NCBI GenBank assembly: GCA_046314755.1
Contig: JBKDBG010000017.1
Span: 1-64,000, forward strand
DNA from: UBA6183 sp046314755
GTDB taxonomy: Bacteria > Bacteroidota > Bacteroidia > UKL13-3
Reading direction: 5' to 3'
DNA: 64,000 nucleotides
Shown here: piece after piece, positions 8,502 through 18,310 of the stretch
How positions within the stretch are numbered: position 1 is the first letter of the stretch
Layout: every line of letters begins with the position of its first letter
Translations under genes and position numbers: made by a program
The notes under the pieces: model-generated
What the model was told of the DNA's origin: nothing
The model's database searches: none
Seen by the model: the letters and a program-made list of their open reading frames with translations, nothing else

Positions 8502-10991
8502 ATGTTCGATACTTATTTGGTTTTCATTACAATTTGTATATTTAACCAAAAATTAAACCACTTGAAAAACCCTTGCCTAAAATTATTGACAACAATTTTG
8601 TTGTTGTTTAGTACGCACATTGCGCTATCGCAAGATGTTGACATTGACTCATTAAACAGCGCATTACTGAATCATATCAATACCCAACGACAAACCGGTG
8701 GTGTTGAAGAAGTATTGAGCACACAAGTGTTAGAAAATGCCGCTCAAGACCAAGCCAATTATTGTGCAGAATTAAAAGCAGAAACCAACACCCAAAAAGA
8801 ATTAAAGAAGAGCAATGCTTCGCTTCGTGTTACTTTTTATGGAGGAATAAAAGATGGTGTACCACAGGAAATTATTTTCGGTGAATCGATTAAAAACTCA
8901 AAGGGAATAGAATTGAGCACGGGAGATTTATTGACCAAACTGATTAAAAAGCTGGATAAAACTGCCTTCAAAAAAATATATACCCGTCCCGATTTGTATT
9001 ATGCAGGAATTCGAGGGTCATTTGACCCAATTAGTGGAAAGGTTTATTTCTGTATTTTGTTTGGCGACATTAATATCATTAACAACACAGCTGCACACAG
9101 TAAAGAGTTAGATAAAAATTACACGGTAAAAACACATGCATTTCATTGGTGGCTTAGAAGAACCGGGTGTAAAATAAACTGTATTTTCGGAAAGTGTGAT
9201 GAAGGAACTGTTTGTAATGCCTATGATGATTTAAAAGAACTGTACAGCAAGGTTGATTTAGACAAGGGGTTTTACATAAAAGACAAAAAATTATTCTTGC
9301 GTGAGGAGTATAAAAAGTACTTTATCAGTGAGGATCGAAATACCACCAAGTTAATTGCAGATAAAAACGACCGCTTGTTGATTTACATTATTGAAAAATC
9401 ACAATTCCCATGCAACACTTCTTACAATATTTCTGTAGGGGCAAGCACACAAGCCGGACTTGAAATTGGATTACGCCCCGTAACCCTAGCTCAATTAACA
9501 GCTAAAGGAGACTTAGCTGTTGACAAACTACCTGTAGGTTTTTCAGAGAATTTTGAAATTGGTATTAAAGTAGTGAAGTATTGTGATGAAAAAGTTAAAT
9601 GCGAGGTTTATAATTTTTACGACAAACTCAATCGACTAAAACCTTATTTCACACCGGTATCGTTTGAAACACTTCCATTGTTATTAGATACCCAAACAGC
9701 TAAAACACCGGAACCTTTTATTGAGGTAAAAACTTTAAACTGGACCATTCCGTTTGAGCGCAATAAATTTGATTACAAACAAGCAGATATTGCTCCTTTT
9801 ATCGACAGCTTATCAGAACCAAAATTTATTATCCAAGAAATTAAAATTACTGCCTATTCATCCATAGAAGGGGATTCGGTTAAAAATGCGGAACTTCAAC
9901 AAAAACGTGCCTCAAGTATTGTTAAAGTATTGGAGCAACAGCAGGCAGGTACCAAAATTAAATACACGGTTAAACAAGGAAACGCTTGGGATATTTTTCG
10001 TAAACAAATTTTATTAACTAATTATTATTACTTAGCCGACAGTAATCAAGCTTATGTTCGTCAACGATTAAACAGTGATACTTCTTTGCTTAAAAAGGTA
10101 GAGCACTTATTAGATCAAGAACGATTTGCGACTATTGAAATGCGCGTTGCTTTTGATTTAAAAAAACTAAGTGAGGAAGATTACTGGATTTACAGAATAC
10201 AAAAAGCGTTGGAAAAAAAAGACCTCAAACGTGCTTTAAACAATCAAACTGCTTTGATTAAACTATACGAACAAGGTAAAGTAAAATATGAAAAGTTGAT
10301 GGCGCTGGAAATTCCGAACGACAAAAAATACATCGCCCTGCTCAACAACAAATATTATTACATTAAAGATATAAAAGAGCAGTTAAGCAAGTTTGAAGAG
10401 CTCAGAAATTTAGACCCGAACAACCCGATTATTAAGTATAATTATTTGGCCATCAAACTAAATGCCGTTAACAATTTAACTGCTGATGCACGAAGAGAGG
10501 AATTACAAATTCTGTCTTCCCTATTTGGGCAACTTACCGCAACAGCCATTCCGGTTAAATTGTATAACACCCTAAGATCAAGATTTCACCCGATTGTTAA
10601 TGACAACAGAAAGTCGAAAAAAGCCGAGTCGTACAGCAATATCAAGGATTTATCAAAGAACAGCCCGGTATTGGAATCCATCTTTTTGGCTGATTATTAT
10701 GCCGAGCAAAAACGATTTGATTTAGCAGCACAAATTTTATTTGATCATTACAACGAAATAAGCAATGATGATGCTGCCTTATGCAAAGAGTATTGTTTAC
10801 GCATGTTATATTACGGAAAAGCAAGCAAGCTTGAGGCTTTTGACAAATTGTATTACAATGTGTTTAAGAAATTACAAGCAACAAACCCGGCTGTTTTTTG
10901 TGAGTTGTTTGATCAATCAAAAGTATCGTTTAAGTTCTTTGAAAATTTACACATCAAAAAACTTTATTGTGATGCCTGCGGAAGCAAGTAG
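8502..10991 (+). CDS. Secreted CAP-like / OmpA-like multidomain protein
   Basis: Protein of up to 829 aa. The ATG at 8502 puts 20 residues before a typical signal peptide. A TTG at 8562 would start exactly at the peptide (LKNPCLKLLTTILLLF...ALSQ), and I favour that start. Residues about 50-190 resemble a CAP/SCP domain: a LNHINTQR opening, VLENAAQDQANYCAEL, an FGESI turn and a YYAGIRGSF strand. Cysteines at about 223-238 may form disulphides. Residues about 415-500 resemble an OmpA-like domain (EIKITAYSSIEGDSVKNAELQQKRASSI cut by Gln-rich sequence). The C-terminal ~260 residues are helical and repeat-like, with LDPNNPIIKYNYLA typical of TPR. Function is unknown; an envelope role is likely. 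It converges on the M1 peptidase gene with one base between the stops. Confidence 0.65.
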   Translation: MFDTYLVFITICIFNQKLNHLKNPCLKLLTTILLLFSTHIALSQDVDIDSLNSALLNHINTQRQTGGVEEVLSTQVLENAAQDQANYCAELKAETNTQKELKKSNASLRVTFYGGIKDGVPQEIIFGESIKNSKGIELSTGDLLTKLIKKLDKTAFKKIYTRPDLYYAGIRGSFDPISGKVYFCILFGDINIINNTAAHSKELDKNYTVKTHAFHWWLRRTGCKINCIFGKCDEGTVCNAYDDLKELYSKVDLDKGFYIKDKKLFLREEYKKYFISEDRNTTKLIADKNDRLLIYIIEKSQFPCNTSYNISVGASTQAGLEIGLRPVTLAQLTAKGDLAVDKLPVGFSENFEIGIKVVKYCDEKVKCEVYNFYDKLNRLKPYFTPVSFETLPLLLDTQTAKTPEPFIEVKTLNWTIPFERNKFDYKQADIAPFIDSLSEPKFIIQEIKITAYSSIEGDSVKNAELQQKRASSIVKVLEQQQAGTKIKYTVKQGNAWDIFRKQILLTNYYYLADSNQAYVRQRLNSDTSLLKKVEHLLDQERFATIEMRVAFDLKKLSEEDYWIYRIQKALEKKDLKRALNNQTALIKLYEQGKVKYEKLMALEIPNDKKYIALLNNKYYYIKDIKEQLSKFEELRNLDPNNPIIKYNYLAIKLNAVNNLTADARREELQILSSLFGQLTATAIPVKLYNTLRSRFHPIVNDNRKSKKAESYSNIKDLSKNSPVLESIFLADYYAEQKRFDLAAQILFDHYNEISNDDAALCKEYCLRMLYYGKASKLEAFDKLYYNVFKKLQATNPAVFCELFDQSKVSFKFFENLHIKKLYCDACGSK

Positions 10992-10992
10992 T

Positions 10993-13900
10993 TTAGTTAC
11001 CAAGTGACCTGGCTAACTTAATTGGGTTCAAATTATTTAGCCTTAAGGTAAAAGTTATTCTTTGCAAATAACTGTTATGAAAAACATCCCAATTATTGGT
11101 TGTAAGTTGATCGGCAAATAGCGGAAAGTTCACTTGAAAAACATCATCAATCGCCCAAATGCTTAAACCTGTTACATAATAAATGGTTGCTTCATAAATT
11201 GTAACACTTGTTCCTGTATTGGCATTGGTTTGGGTTGTTTTGCTGTTAACCGCAGCAGCATCAACAAATACACGTATAGGTAATATACCCGGAATTGATG
11301 AGGTAAAGTTAGCCGTTAACAACCAACTATCAGTTGCGGCCAAGCTTTGCGCATAAGCCCTAAAACCTGAAGTACCCGGCATAATTTGCTGGGTAAATAA
11401 GTTGCTTACATTTCCCCTTCCAAATTGCGATTCATCATACAAATAATCGTAATAACCATTGTTTTCTGCCAAACGGAACAACACACGCTCATCCTTACCC
11501 GACTCCGGTTTGGTTAAAAACGTTCCCCCGAATACACGAACATTTAACCCTTTGTTTCTTTCACCATAATCAATAGCAGTATTATATTCTGCCCATATCT
11601 TTTGAAAAGAACTTTGCGCTTGTCCGTATTGATAATGAACACTCCAACTTGTGGGATTTAACTTTCGCTTTTGGGTTGAAGTAAAACGAATATCGGTATA
11701 GGCAAATGCTTTATCAAAATCACTCAACAAGGCGCGTGTAAACCTGTTTTCTTGCACCAATACATAACGAATATCCAATTGGTTTTTAGCATCGGTACGT
11801 GGTTGTTTTTGATTGAAAATAAAGGTTATGCGTGGTGCAACTTTCTCATAAGATTTCAAACGATTATCTAAGTCAATGCCACTTCCTGTATATACTCCGT
11901 TGCTGTCAAAAAAGTCTTTTGCAATATCACCTTGTAAAGCAAAACGCGCACCCTCTATACCTACTTGTATCTCTCTAAAATAGGCTTGAGGAAAAAAGCG
12001 ATGCTGTAAGCTAAACGATCCGGTTAAATCTTTTGTGCCAAAAGCAAACATTGGTGCGACCCAAAATTCAGTATTTTTTCGAGGAAGCATACTGTTATAG
12101 AACGCAACACCCAACATGGTTTTGTTGTACATGTTTGCCCCAATAATAGGGCTGTAGAATATTTGGGTTTTATTCGGCTTTTCGAGATTAACAACAGGAG
12201 AAAACTCAAGCGGCATAAGCGTTTTAAACAATCCCTTAGTTCGTGCATAGTTGTTTCCTCGGTAAACATCCAACGATTGTTCAAGGGCATCTATTCGAAT
12301 ATTCGAGATGTTTTTACCGTAAAAACTTATAGATTGTTCTTTTTTAAATCCTGCCAATTTTTGCTCTGCAACCAAAGAGGAATCCGCAAATGCTTGTACA
12401 TAAACCGGAGCCAAAACACCGCCCTTATTTTTTAATTTTACATGAACACTATCTCCGCTTTTTTGAACCTTACAAATGGCTACGTCAGGTATTTTTGACG
12501 AACCCATCAAATCATCAAAAAACCAACTTAAATCTTCTCCGGTAAATGTTTTTGCATGATCCATAAAATCTCCGGGAAGCGGATGTTTAAATTTCCATCT
12601 TTCGTAATAGCTTTTCATCATCGCATCAAATCTTTCGGTGCCTAAATGTTGTTGCAATTGTAAAAATGCCAATGAAGCCTTACTATAAATGATGGTACCA
12701 TAGTTTAATGAAGTAAATGCTTCCGAATTTAACAATGAAGGTTGATCGGTTCGATTACGTGCACTTACCAAGTATTGCAACTGTAACAAACCGAATGATG
12801 ATTCCGTTAACTGTTCAATAGAAAATGATTTTGTTTTTTTGAGATTTGCTAGGCCCGGATGCTTGGTAAATAAAGGCTTGTAGGTGCTTCTTGCTTCATA
12901 ATAGGTGTTGATACTTTCATCCATCCATGGATAACTACGCTCGTTGCTGCCTAAAATACCATAAAACCAATTGTGTCCAAGTTCATGTACAATTACTTGC
13001 CTTGACACTTCTGTAATATTGGTGATAGTTGGGTATTCCATACCTCCACCAGCTTTTAAAGGAGTAACCACAACTGTAGCATGCGCATAAGGATAATTGC
13101 CTACATTTTTACTGTAAAATTGAACAGCAGAATCTACCCAATGCACAACAGATTCTTTCGGACAAACTTGATAGACCCATGTCATCACTTTATGCCCATT
13201 ATCCAATTGCACCTCATGGCGTTCTATTTGAAATCTTTTATCGGCAAACCAGGCGAAATCATGCACACTGTCTTGCACAAAATGTAAAGTTTTTGTGTTG
13301 GAAGAAGAGGCAGGAAATTGAGTGTTGCAACTAGGGACATTTTCAAAATTTTTGTTGCTCAATTCAAACAGTTTATTCCATTCATCCTCGTTTTGCAGGT
13401 TACCTGTTGCTGCCACTAAATAATTTTCAGGTAATGTAATATTCACCTCAAATCGGCCAAACTCGCTGTAAAACTCACCTTGGTCCAAATAAGGCATAGG
13501 GTTCCATCCATTCACATCATAAACAGCAGGCTTTGGGTACCATTGGGTAATGCAATATTGTTGACCATTGTGGCCCAGTCGTGAAAACACTTCCGGAATT
13601 TTAACCCTAAAACTGGTAGTAATCATTATTTGTTCACCGGGGTTTAGTGGTTTGTTTAATGTAAGTTTTATGATTTCATAACCATTCACAAAGGCGGTTT
13701 TTACTTTTTCGCCATTTATCTTGAAGTTTAAAGAATCAATTCGACCTCTTTGATCATCCTTAGCATAATAAAAATCCATGTTGCCGTTTTCTACTTGTTG
13801 TTTCGCAAATGGGGTTTCATTGTTTAAGTAGGCGTTAGGCCAAAGGTGAAAGAAAATTTCTTTAAGTGTATCCGGTGAATTGTTATAATAACGTAAGTCT

Positions 13901-14049
13901 TCAAAACCATGCAATACATGTTTGATATCATCCAACCGAACATCTATAGTGTAATCAACCCTTTGTTGCCAAGGGGCTTGACGAATGAGTTGAGCCTGAG
14001 CAGCGATAAAACCTACACAAAACAATAAAACACCAAGTATTTTTCTCAT
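10993..14049 (-). CDS. M1-family zinc metallopeptidase with barrel-like C-terminal half
   Basis: Secreted aminopeptidase-type protein of 1018 aa with a signal peptide ending at AAQAQ (residue 20). The zinc site is HELGH (355-359), followed 18 residues later by E378 in MDESIN, the exact HExxH-x18-E spacing of family M1. The exopeptidase motif corresponding to GAMEN is GGGMEYP (334-340). The peptidase part ends at about residue 540. A short beta domain follows, then about 400 residues rich in alternating aromatic and polar strands (for example FSPVVNLEKPNKTQIFYSPIIG near 640 and the closing ITFTLRLNNLNP), which suggest an outer-membrane beta-barrel. The enzyme probably trims peptides at the cell surface or in the periplasm. 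It begins 97 bases downstream of the usher-like gene. Confidence 0.88.
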   Translation of the reverse strand: MRKILGVLLFCVGFIAAQAQLIRQAPWQQRVDYTIDVRLDDIKHVLHGFEDLRYYNNSPDTLKEIFFHLWPNAYLNNETPFAKQQVENGNMDFYYAKDDQRGRIDSLNFKINGEKVKTAFVNGYEIIKLTLNKPLNPGEQIMITTSFRVKIPEVFSRLGHNGQQYCITQWYPKPAVYDVNGWNPMPYLDQGEFYSEFGRFEVNITLPENYLVAATGNLQNEDEWNKLFELSNKNFENVPSCNTQFPASSSNTKTLHFVQDSVHDFAWFADKRFQIERHEVQLDNGHKVMTWVYQVCPKESVVHWVDSAVQFYSKNVGNYPYAHATVVVTPLKAGGGMEYPTITNITEVSRQVIVHELGHNWFYGILGSNERSYPWMDESINTYYEARSTYKPLFTKHPGLANLKKTKSFSIEQLTESSFGLLQLQYLVSARNRTDQPSLLNSEAFTSLNYGTIIYSKASLAFLQLQQHLGTERFDAMMKSYYERWKFKHPLPGDFMDHAKTFTGEDLSWFFDDLMGSSKIPDVAICKVQKSGDSVHVKLKNKGGVLAPVYVQAFADSSLVAEQKLAGFKKEQSISFYGKNISNIRIDALEQSLDVYRGNNYARTKGLFKTLMPLEFSPVVNLEKPNKTQIFYSPIIGANMYNKTMLGVAFYNSMLPRKNTEFWVAPMFAFGTKDLTGSFSLQHRFFPQAYFREIQVGIEGARFALQGDIAKDFFDSNGVYTGSGIDLDNRLKSYEKVAPRITFIFNQKQPRTDAKNQLDIRYVLVQENRFTRALLSDFDKAFAYTDIRFTSTQKRKLNPTSWSVHYQYGQAQSSFQKIWAEYNTAIDYGERNKGLNVRVFGGTFLTKPESGKDERVLFRLAENNGYYDYLYDESQFGRGNVSNLFTQQIMPGTSGFRAYAQSLAATDSWLLTANFTSSIPGILPIRVFVDAAAVNSKTTQTNANTGTSVTIYEATIYYVTGLSIWAIDDVFQVNFPLFADQLTTNNWDVFHNSYLQRITFTLRLNNLNPIKLARSLGN

Positions 14050-14146
14050 GTGCGCAATATACTTTAAAAGCCATTTTTTAAATATGGTTTTTAATAAACG
14101 GTGGTTTTACGAGGTTGTTGTGTTGAACGGAGGGTTAGGGAATGTG

Positions 14147-17100
14147 TTACCTTCTGTTTTTAAGTTGCTCAGCCTCTTGCAGCGTAACCCTGCGTCCGTT
14201 GTAGTAAGCACTAATAAAGGCATCATTAAAGCCGAGCGAGCTTAATAAACGTAAGGTAGCGATACAATCGGCTTCGTTATTAAACTGACCACTTAAAACC
14301 CGCACAAAATCATTGTCAATAATTTCGTACATAATATCCGGTATTCCTCTAAACGCCTCTGGGTTTAGCGGTTTTCTAAATGCGCCTAGCTGAACGGTAT
14401 ACACCAATTCGCGAACATTGTTTACGTCAATTTTATCTTTTAAGAAATTATCAAGGGCCTTATCGGTAATCACCGGCCTTGCCCTTCTTACAATAATTGG
14501 TTCATCTGGAATTACAACAGGTGGTGTATTAGTATTGGGTTGAAGGTTGCTCTGAGTGGCCGATTTATTGAGAGATGAAGCCGTATCTATAATTGCCCCG
14601 GATGAAGAGAACCTTTTAACACTCACTTTTCTCCTCTTTTCAACAATGTTAAATGTCACAAAAATGCTTTCTACATCTTTATCTATTTTTACCTGAATAT
14701 TGTTTTGCAATAAGGTATATCGATTACCCAAAACCTTTTCATCAAAAATAATTTTGTAATCACCATAAGGAGCATAAAAAACAAATGACCCATCGTTCTC
14801 TGTAAGCGTATGAATTTCTTTTCCGTTCTGCGCAGTAATTTTTATCCCACCCAATTCGGGCAGAAACGAAATTTTCTCCGAAAGCACATCTTTATCAACG
14901 TGCACCTTGCCATAAATTTTCACCCCCTTTACAAAAGGCACTGCTACATATTCCTTGTCTAAATAATTTTTAGCCACCAAAATGGTATCCGCAACATTCG
15001 GAAAATACCCATTTAACTCTTCCAAACTAAACGCTCCAAATTCGTACAAACCACCCGGCATATTTATCAATTTTGCTCTTCCTTTCTCATTGGTAAGCAC
15101 GTCCCATCCGTTTACTCTTATCACAATATTTTCAAGCAAATACTCATCATTATCTTTTACATGATTTCCATTCACATCAACAAAGGCAATAAAATTAGCG
15201 GTATAATATCTGCTATTTGAAAACGGATTTTTTATGCCAAATACTTTTCGAATACCAACATTTGCCATAACATTTTGTGAACTTGTTACGCCTGATTCCT
15301 CAGAAACGCCAGTAAGGCCCGACTGATTAAAAAACACTACGTTGTTGTTGTTCTTCGTAAAATAGTATCCGAGTTGTAACCTAAAGCGCCAATTATTATC
15401 AGTGTAATAATTTAACTCCGGCATATAGCTAAACGTTTGGCGCTCATTTTGGCTATAATAAGTGTAGCCTACAAACTGTTGCAAGATAAAATGTGTGTTT
15501 CTAAATTGGTATTGGTGATTTAGTGCGGCAGAAAAAATTTGTGGAGTAACAATAACCGGAGTATTGCCAAGACTAACTGTTCCAATATTGCCATATGCAT
15601 ATCTAATATTAGCCGAGTAAGTTCTATATCTGGCCATGCTAAAAAACTGTACAAAGAAATAATCTCTTTGCGGAGTAAGAAACAGCGGACGGTTATATCC
15701 TGCCAGCAATGATGCTGAAACCAGCTGGTTCTTTTCGTAATCAAAACTACCCACATTAAAACTAACCCCTCTGGAATGAACCTCTTTTAAATTCACACTT
15801 GAGATGTTATAAAATCCGCCCGTAGAGAAGAAGGCTTGGCCAACATTTTTATTTACCGATACCTGATTATTGACATTTAAATAGCGATTGGTTGGAAGAA
15901 ACACATTTCCTGTAAAGATATCGCTGCGTTGATTGTAGTTATGAATAAGCGTAATGGTTGTTTTCTCATTGTATTTGAAATAAATATTGGCATTTCCTAT
16001 GTAGGTTTCTCCATCGTTTTGAAAAGATGATTTAGGAGAGAAATAAGAAAAGGAAAGATTAGATGTTAAGTTGTTTTTTCTTAAAAAAGTACCGGAGTGA
16101 TTTACTCGAGCCAAATAGCCGGAGTTAGATGGCCCTGCAGAAGGGATATGATTTGCAATAATGATTCCAAATGAAATACTTTGCGTAGAGCCAAACCCTT
16201 GACTCATACTTAATCCATAGTAATCAGTTATAAAATTCGCACTCAACTGATTTGATCTGGTAAATCCGGAACTGATTTGTGTTCGTTTTAATCGAATGTT
16301 GTGAGATACACCATAGCCTTCTGAAGAATATCCTAATACGTTAGGGCCACCAAAAAGTAGTAATGGATTTTTGGTATAAAAACCACCAATACTTTGTGTT
16401 TTTGATATTCGATACATGCCACCTATACCTCTTCCGGGAACGGCAAAAGTAGCATTGCTTTCGGGCGCACCACCAATATCTCCTGTAATAATGGAGTACT
16501 TTTTATCATACAATCCAACAAAAAAGCTCGAGTACCTTAAGTAATTATCTGTGTAATAATTCGTGCTGAAATTGGTTTGGAATTGATACATTAAATTAGC
16601 ACCGTTATCCAACATGGTATTGCCTCTTAATAACACATTCACAAGAGGAGATCCGGTTGCCAAACTGTTAATATTTGCGTCTAAAATAAGTGGAAAATAA
16701 GCATAACCGAATGGTGTTATTTTTACTTCGTTCCCCAACCGAACAAAGTCAACCTTTTTGCTTTTTTGTAAAGCACGGCTTCCAAGAGCCTTCGACTCAC
16801 TTGTTTTTATATAAATAGAGTAGGTTTTAGTTTCGTCTTCAGTTATTGGGCGATGTGATTCTGTATCAATAAAACGCAAATTTCTTACACCTTCTACCGT
16901 ACTAACCATATAATGAAACATCGTATCGCCTCCAACGCCTAAATTAATATCTTTAAATGTGTTGGAAACAATTTTTCCTGAAGTATCGGTTACAGAAAGT
17001 TGTGCCCTATAATTTTCTACAGAAACGGAAAGCGGCTGTTCTTCATTTCCTAAGTTGAACACGCCAAAGCTTAAGTCTGTGGTGGTTTGTTTGTTTTTGA

Positions 17101-17608
17101 AATATATTTTTCCGGGATTGAGCAAGTTAATATCCCAATTCCCTATTCGTTTACGATAGGCGAAGAAACTGGATGTTCCAATTACATTACCCGATTCCTC
17201 ACTTACGTATATGGTGATTAGATATTTAGTGTTTCCTTTGATTTTTCCTTGGGGAATTATGTTAACCGGAAGGTATAATTCTTCTTGTGGGCCAATGGTA
17301 TAAGTTCTTTCAGAAAAGGCGGTTCTTTTCCACTCGGGAGGAGCTGAAACAGATATTTTAATTCTTCGTTCAGTCCCTTCTAGGTTTAATAATATGATGG
17401 TTTTAGAAATGGGTTCTCCAGGTATAATTTGTTCCGTGGTATCATCCATAAAAAAAGCTACCAATGTGGTGCTTGACTGTTTAAATAATTTATTATTGAT
17501 AAGGGTATCACTTGTTTGAGCGCTTACCGTATGGTAAACAAACAAACAACTGCACCAAATGATGAGTTGTAAAAGAAGATTGCGATATGAGGTTAGGGGG
17601 TGGGTCAA
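14147..17608 (-). CDS. Usher-like outer membrane beta-barrel protein with C-terminal SPOR domain
   Basis: Protein of 1153 aa, last in a four-gene cluster with a PapD-like chaperone and two subunits. Residues 1-31 are a signal peptide. Two immunoglobulin-like periplasmic domains follow (about 45-150 and 155-270). Residues about 290-800 consist of short amphipathic strands ending in aromatic residues (YQFQTNFSTNYYTDNYLRY, FRLQLGYYFTKNN), as in a large outer-membrane barrel. After the barrel comes a calcium-type loop, FVDVNGNHVKDNDEYL (809-824), as seen in SdrD-B-like and usher C-terminal domains. A transthyretin-like domain (about 895-985), a proline-rich linker and a SPOR domain (about 1067-1143; VYTVQLGAFRKP...VRVLSGQF) complete the protein. 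SPOR domains bind denuded peptidoglycan. The role as a secretion and assembly channel for the neighbouring subunits is inferred from order and architecture; classical ushers (about 800-900 aa) lack SPOR domains. Confidence 0.7.
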   Translation of the reverse strand: MTHPLTSYRNLLLQLIIWCSCLFVYHTVSAQTSDTLINNKLFKQSSTTLVAFFMDDTTEQIIPGEPISKTIILLNLEGTERRIKISVSAPPEWKRTAFSERTYTIGPQEELYLPVNIIPQGKIKGNTKYLITIYVSEESGNVIGTSSFFAYRKRIGNWDINLLNPGKIYFKNKQTTTDLSFGVFNLGNEEQPLSVSVENYRAQLSVTDTSGKIVSNTFKDINLGVGGDTMFHYMVSTVEGVRNLRFIDTESHRPITEDETKTYSIYIKTSESKALGSRALQKSKKVDFVRLGNEVKITPFGYAYFPLILDANINSLATGSPLVNVLLRGNTMLDNGANLMYQFQTNFSTNYYTDNYLRYSSFFVGLYDKKYSIITGDIGGAPESNATFAVPGRGIGGMYRISKTQSIGGFYTKNPLLLFGGPNVLGYSSEGYGVSHNIRLKRTQISSGFTRSNQLSANFITDYYGLSMSQGFGSTQSISFGIIIANHIPSAGPSNSGYLARVNHSGTFLRKNNLTSNLSFSYFSPKSSFQNDGETYIGNANIYFKYNEKTTITLIHNYNQRSDIFTGNVFLPTNRYLNVNNQVSVNKNVGQAFFSTGGFYNISSVNLKEVHSRGVSFNVGSFDYEKNQLVSASLLAGYNRPLFLTPQRDYFFVQFFSMARYRTYSANIRYAYGNIGTVSLGNTPVIVTPQIFSAALNHQYQFRNTHFILQQFVGYTYYSQNERQTFSYMPELNYYTDNNWRFRLQLGYYFTKNNNNVVFFNQSGLTGVSEESGVTSSQNVMANVGIRKVFGIKNPFSNSRYYTANFIAFVDVNGNHVKDNDEYLLENIVIRVNGWDVLTNEKGRAKLINMPGGLYEFGAFSLEELNGYFPNVADTILVAKNYLDKEYVAVPFVKGVKIYGKVHVDKDVLSEKISFLPELGGIKITAQNGKEIHTLTENDGSFVFYAPYGDYKIIFDEKVLGNRYTLLQNNIQVKIDKDVESIFVTFNIVEKRRKVSVKRFSSSGAIIDTASSLNKSATQSNLQPNTNTPPVVIPDEPIIVRRARPVITDKALDNFLKDKIDVNNVRELVYTVQLGAFRKPLNPEAFRGIPDIMYEIIDNDFVRVLSGQFNNEADCIATLRLLSSLGFNDAFISAYYNGRRVTLQEAEQLKNRR

Positions 17609-17611
17609 ATA

Positions 17612-18256
17612 TTACAATCCTTCTCGAAGACAAAATTTCACATTAAGCAAGTAAACTCCCGGCTGTAAGTTTAAAGTAGGACGAATGCGGTAATCAACAG
17701 TAAAACTATACTCGCCATAATTAGTTATGTGCGAACCCGGTCTATTCACATTCGTTCCCGTACAAGTTCCACCGGCATTACTAACTCCGGGGCTATTTAC
17801 GATGGGAATGTTTGTTGCAGTTGATGGTAATGAAACGTAATTTGTACCTGTTAGTGAGGTATTACATGTATTGCGAAAACGCATTTCCAATAAACTCACT
17901 TGTGGCATTGGTGATGAAGTAGTGCCATACATCATAATGTTTTCCCACTCTGTTGCAGGAGATGCATTATTATCTAAATGTACACTTAAAAACCAACGGC
18001 AATCAGAAGGAGGAGCTGCATTTTCAGCAACAATAATTTTATACACCGATTGGCCGAATAGATTTACGCCTCGCAAATAATCGCCAAAAGAATAAAAAGT
18101 GAAGTTTATTACAGGCTCCCCTGTAAGTTCAATTTGAGATCCGGCACCGATACCACTGCAATTAGCTGTAGTAATGGGGGTACAAGAGGTTTGTGCTTTT
18201 ATGCATAATGTGCTACTTAGTAAACACAATATGCCAATGAATATCTTGCCGTTCAT
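17612..18256 (-). CDS. Secreted subunit-like protein of the chaperone-usher-like cluster (minor subunit candidate)
   Basis: Protein of 214 aa with a signal peptide ending at CIKAQ. No family is recognised. The mature part is beta-rich, with cysteines at 25, 33, 86, 131, 165 and 209. It aligns by eye with the 290-residue product of the upstream gene in two places: NFTFYSFGDYLRGVNLFG (51-68) against DFTFDEINEYYAGIVKYG (53-70), and the C-terminal block with VDYRIRP (187-193) and LQPGVYLLNVKF (197-208). The C-terminal strand with a Pro-Gly-Val-Tyr turn recalls the last strands of fimbrial and spore-coat-U subunits. Only 3 bases separate it from the usher-like gene, so the two are translationally coupled. 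It is probably a tip, adaptor or minor fibre component. Confidence 0.65.
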   Translation of the reverse strand: MNGKIFIGILCLLSSTLCIKAQTSCTPITTANCSGIGAGSQIELTGEPVINFTFYSFGDYLRGVNLFGQSVYKIIVAENAAPPSDCRWFLSVHLDNNASPATEWENIMMYGTTSSPMPQVSLLEMRFRNTCNTSLTGTNYVSLPSTATNIPIVNSPGVSNAGGTCTGTNVNRPGSHITNYGEYSFTVDYRIRPTLNLQPGVYLLNVKFCLREGL

Positions 18257-18268
18257 AAGTAAATTTTA

Positions 18269-18295
18269 AAAGCGGGCACTTAATGTGCCCGCTTT
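18269..18295 (-). terminator. Intra-operon stem-loop (attenuator or mRNA-stabilising hairpin)
   Basis: A perfect 11-bp GC-rich stem (arms 18269-18279 and 18285-18295) with a 5-base loop lies between the two subunit genes. The T run after it on the minus strand is short (four), so it should terminate partially or protect the upstream transcript from 3' decay. Either effect would raise the first subunit above the downstream genes. Confidence 0.7.
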
Positions 18296-18310
18296 AATTT
18301 TGCTTTTTGA

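Noticed and set aside
14147..17608. Reading the 1153-aa barrel protein as a TonB-dependent receptor
   Set aside because: There is no plug domain or TonB box, the N terminus has Ig-like domains, and it ends in post-barrel domains plus SPOR; the neighbours are a chaperone and small subunits, not SusD.
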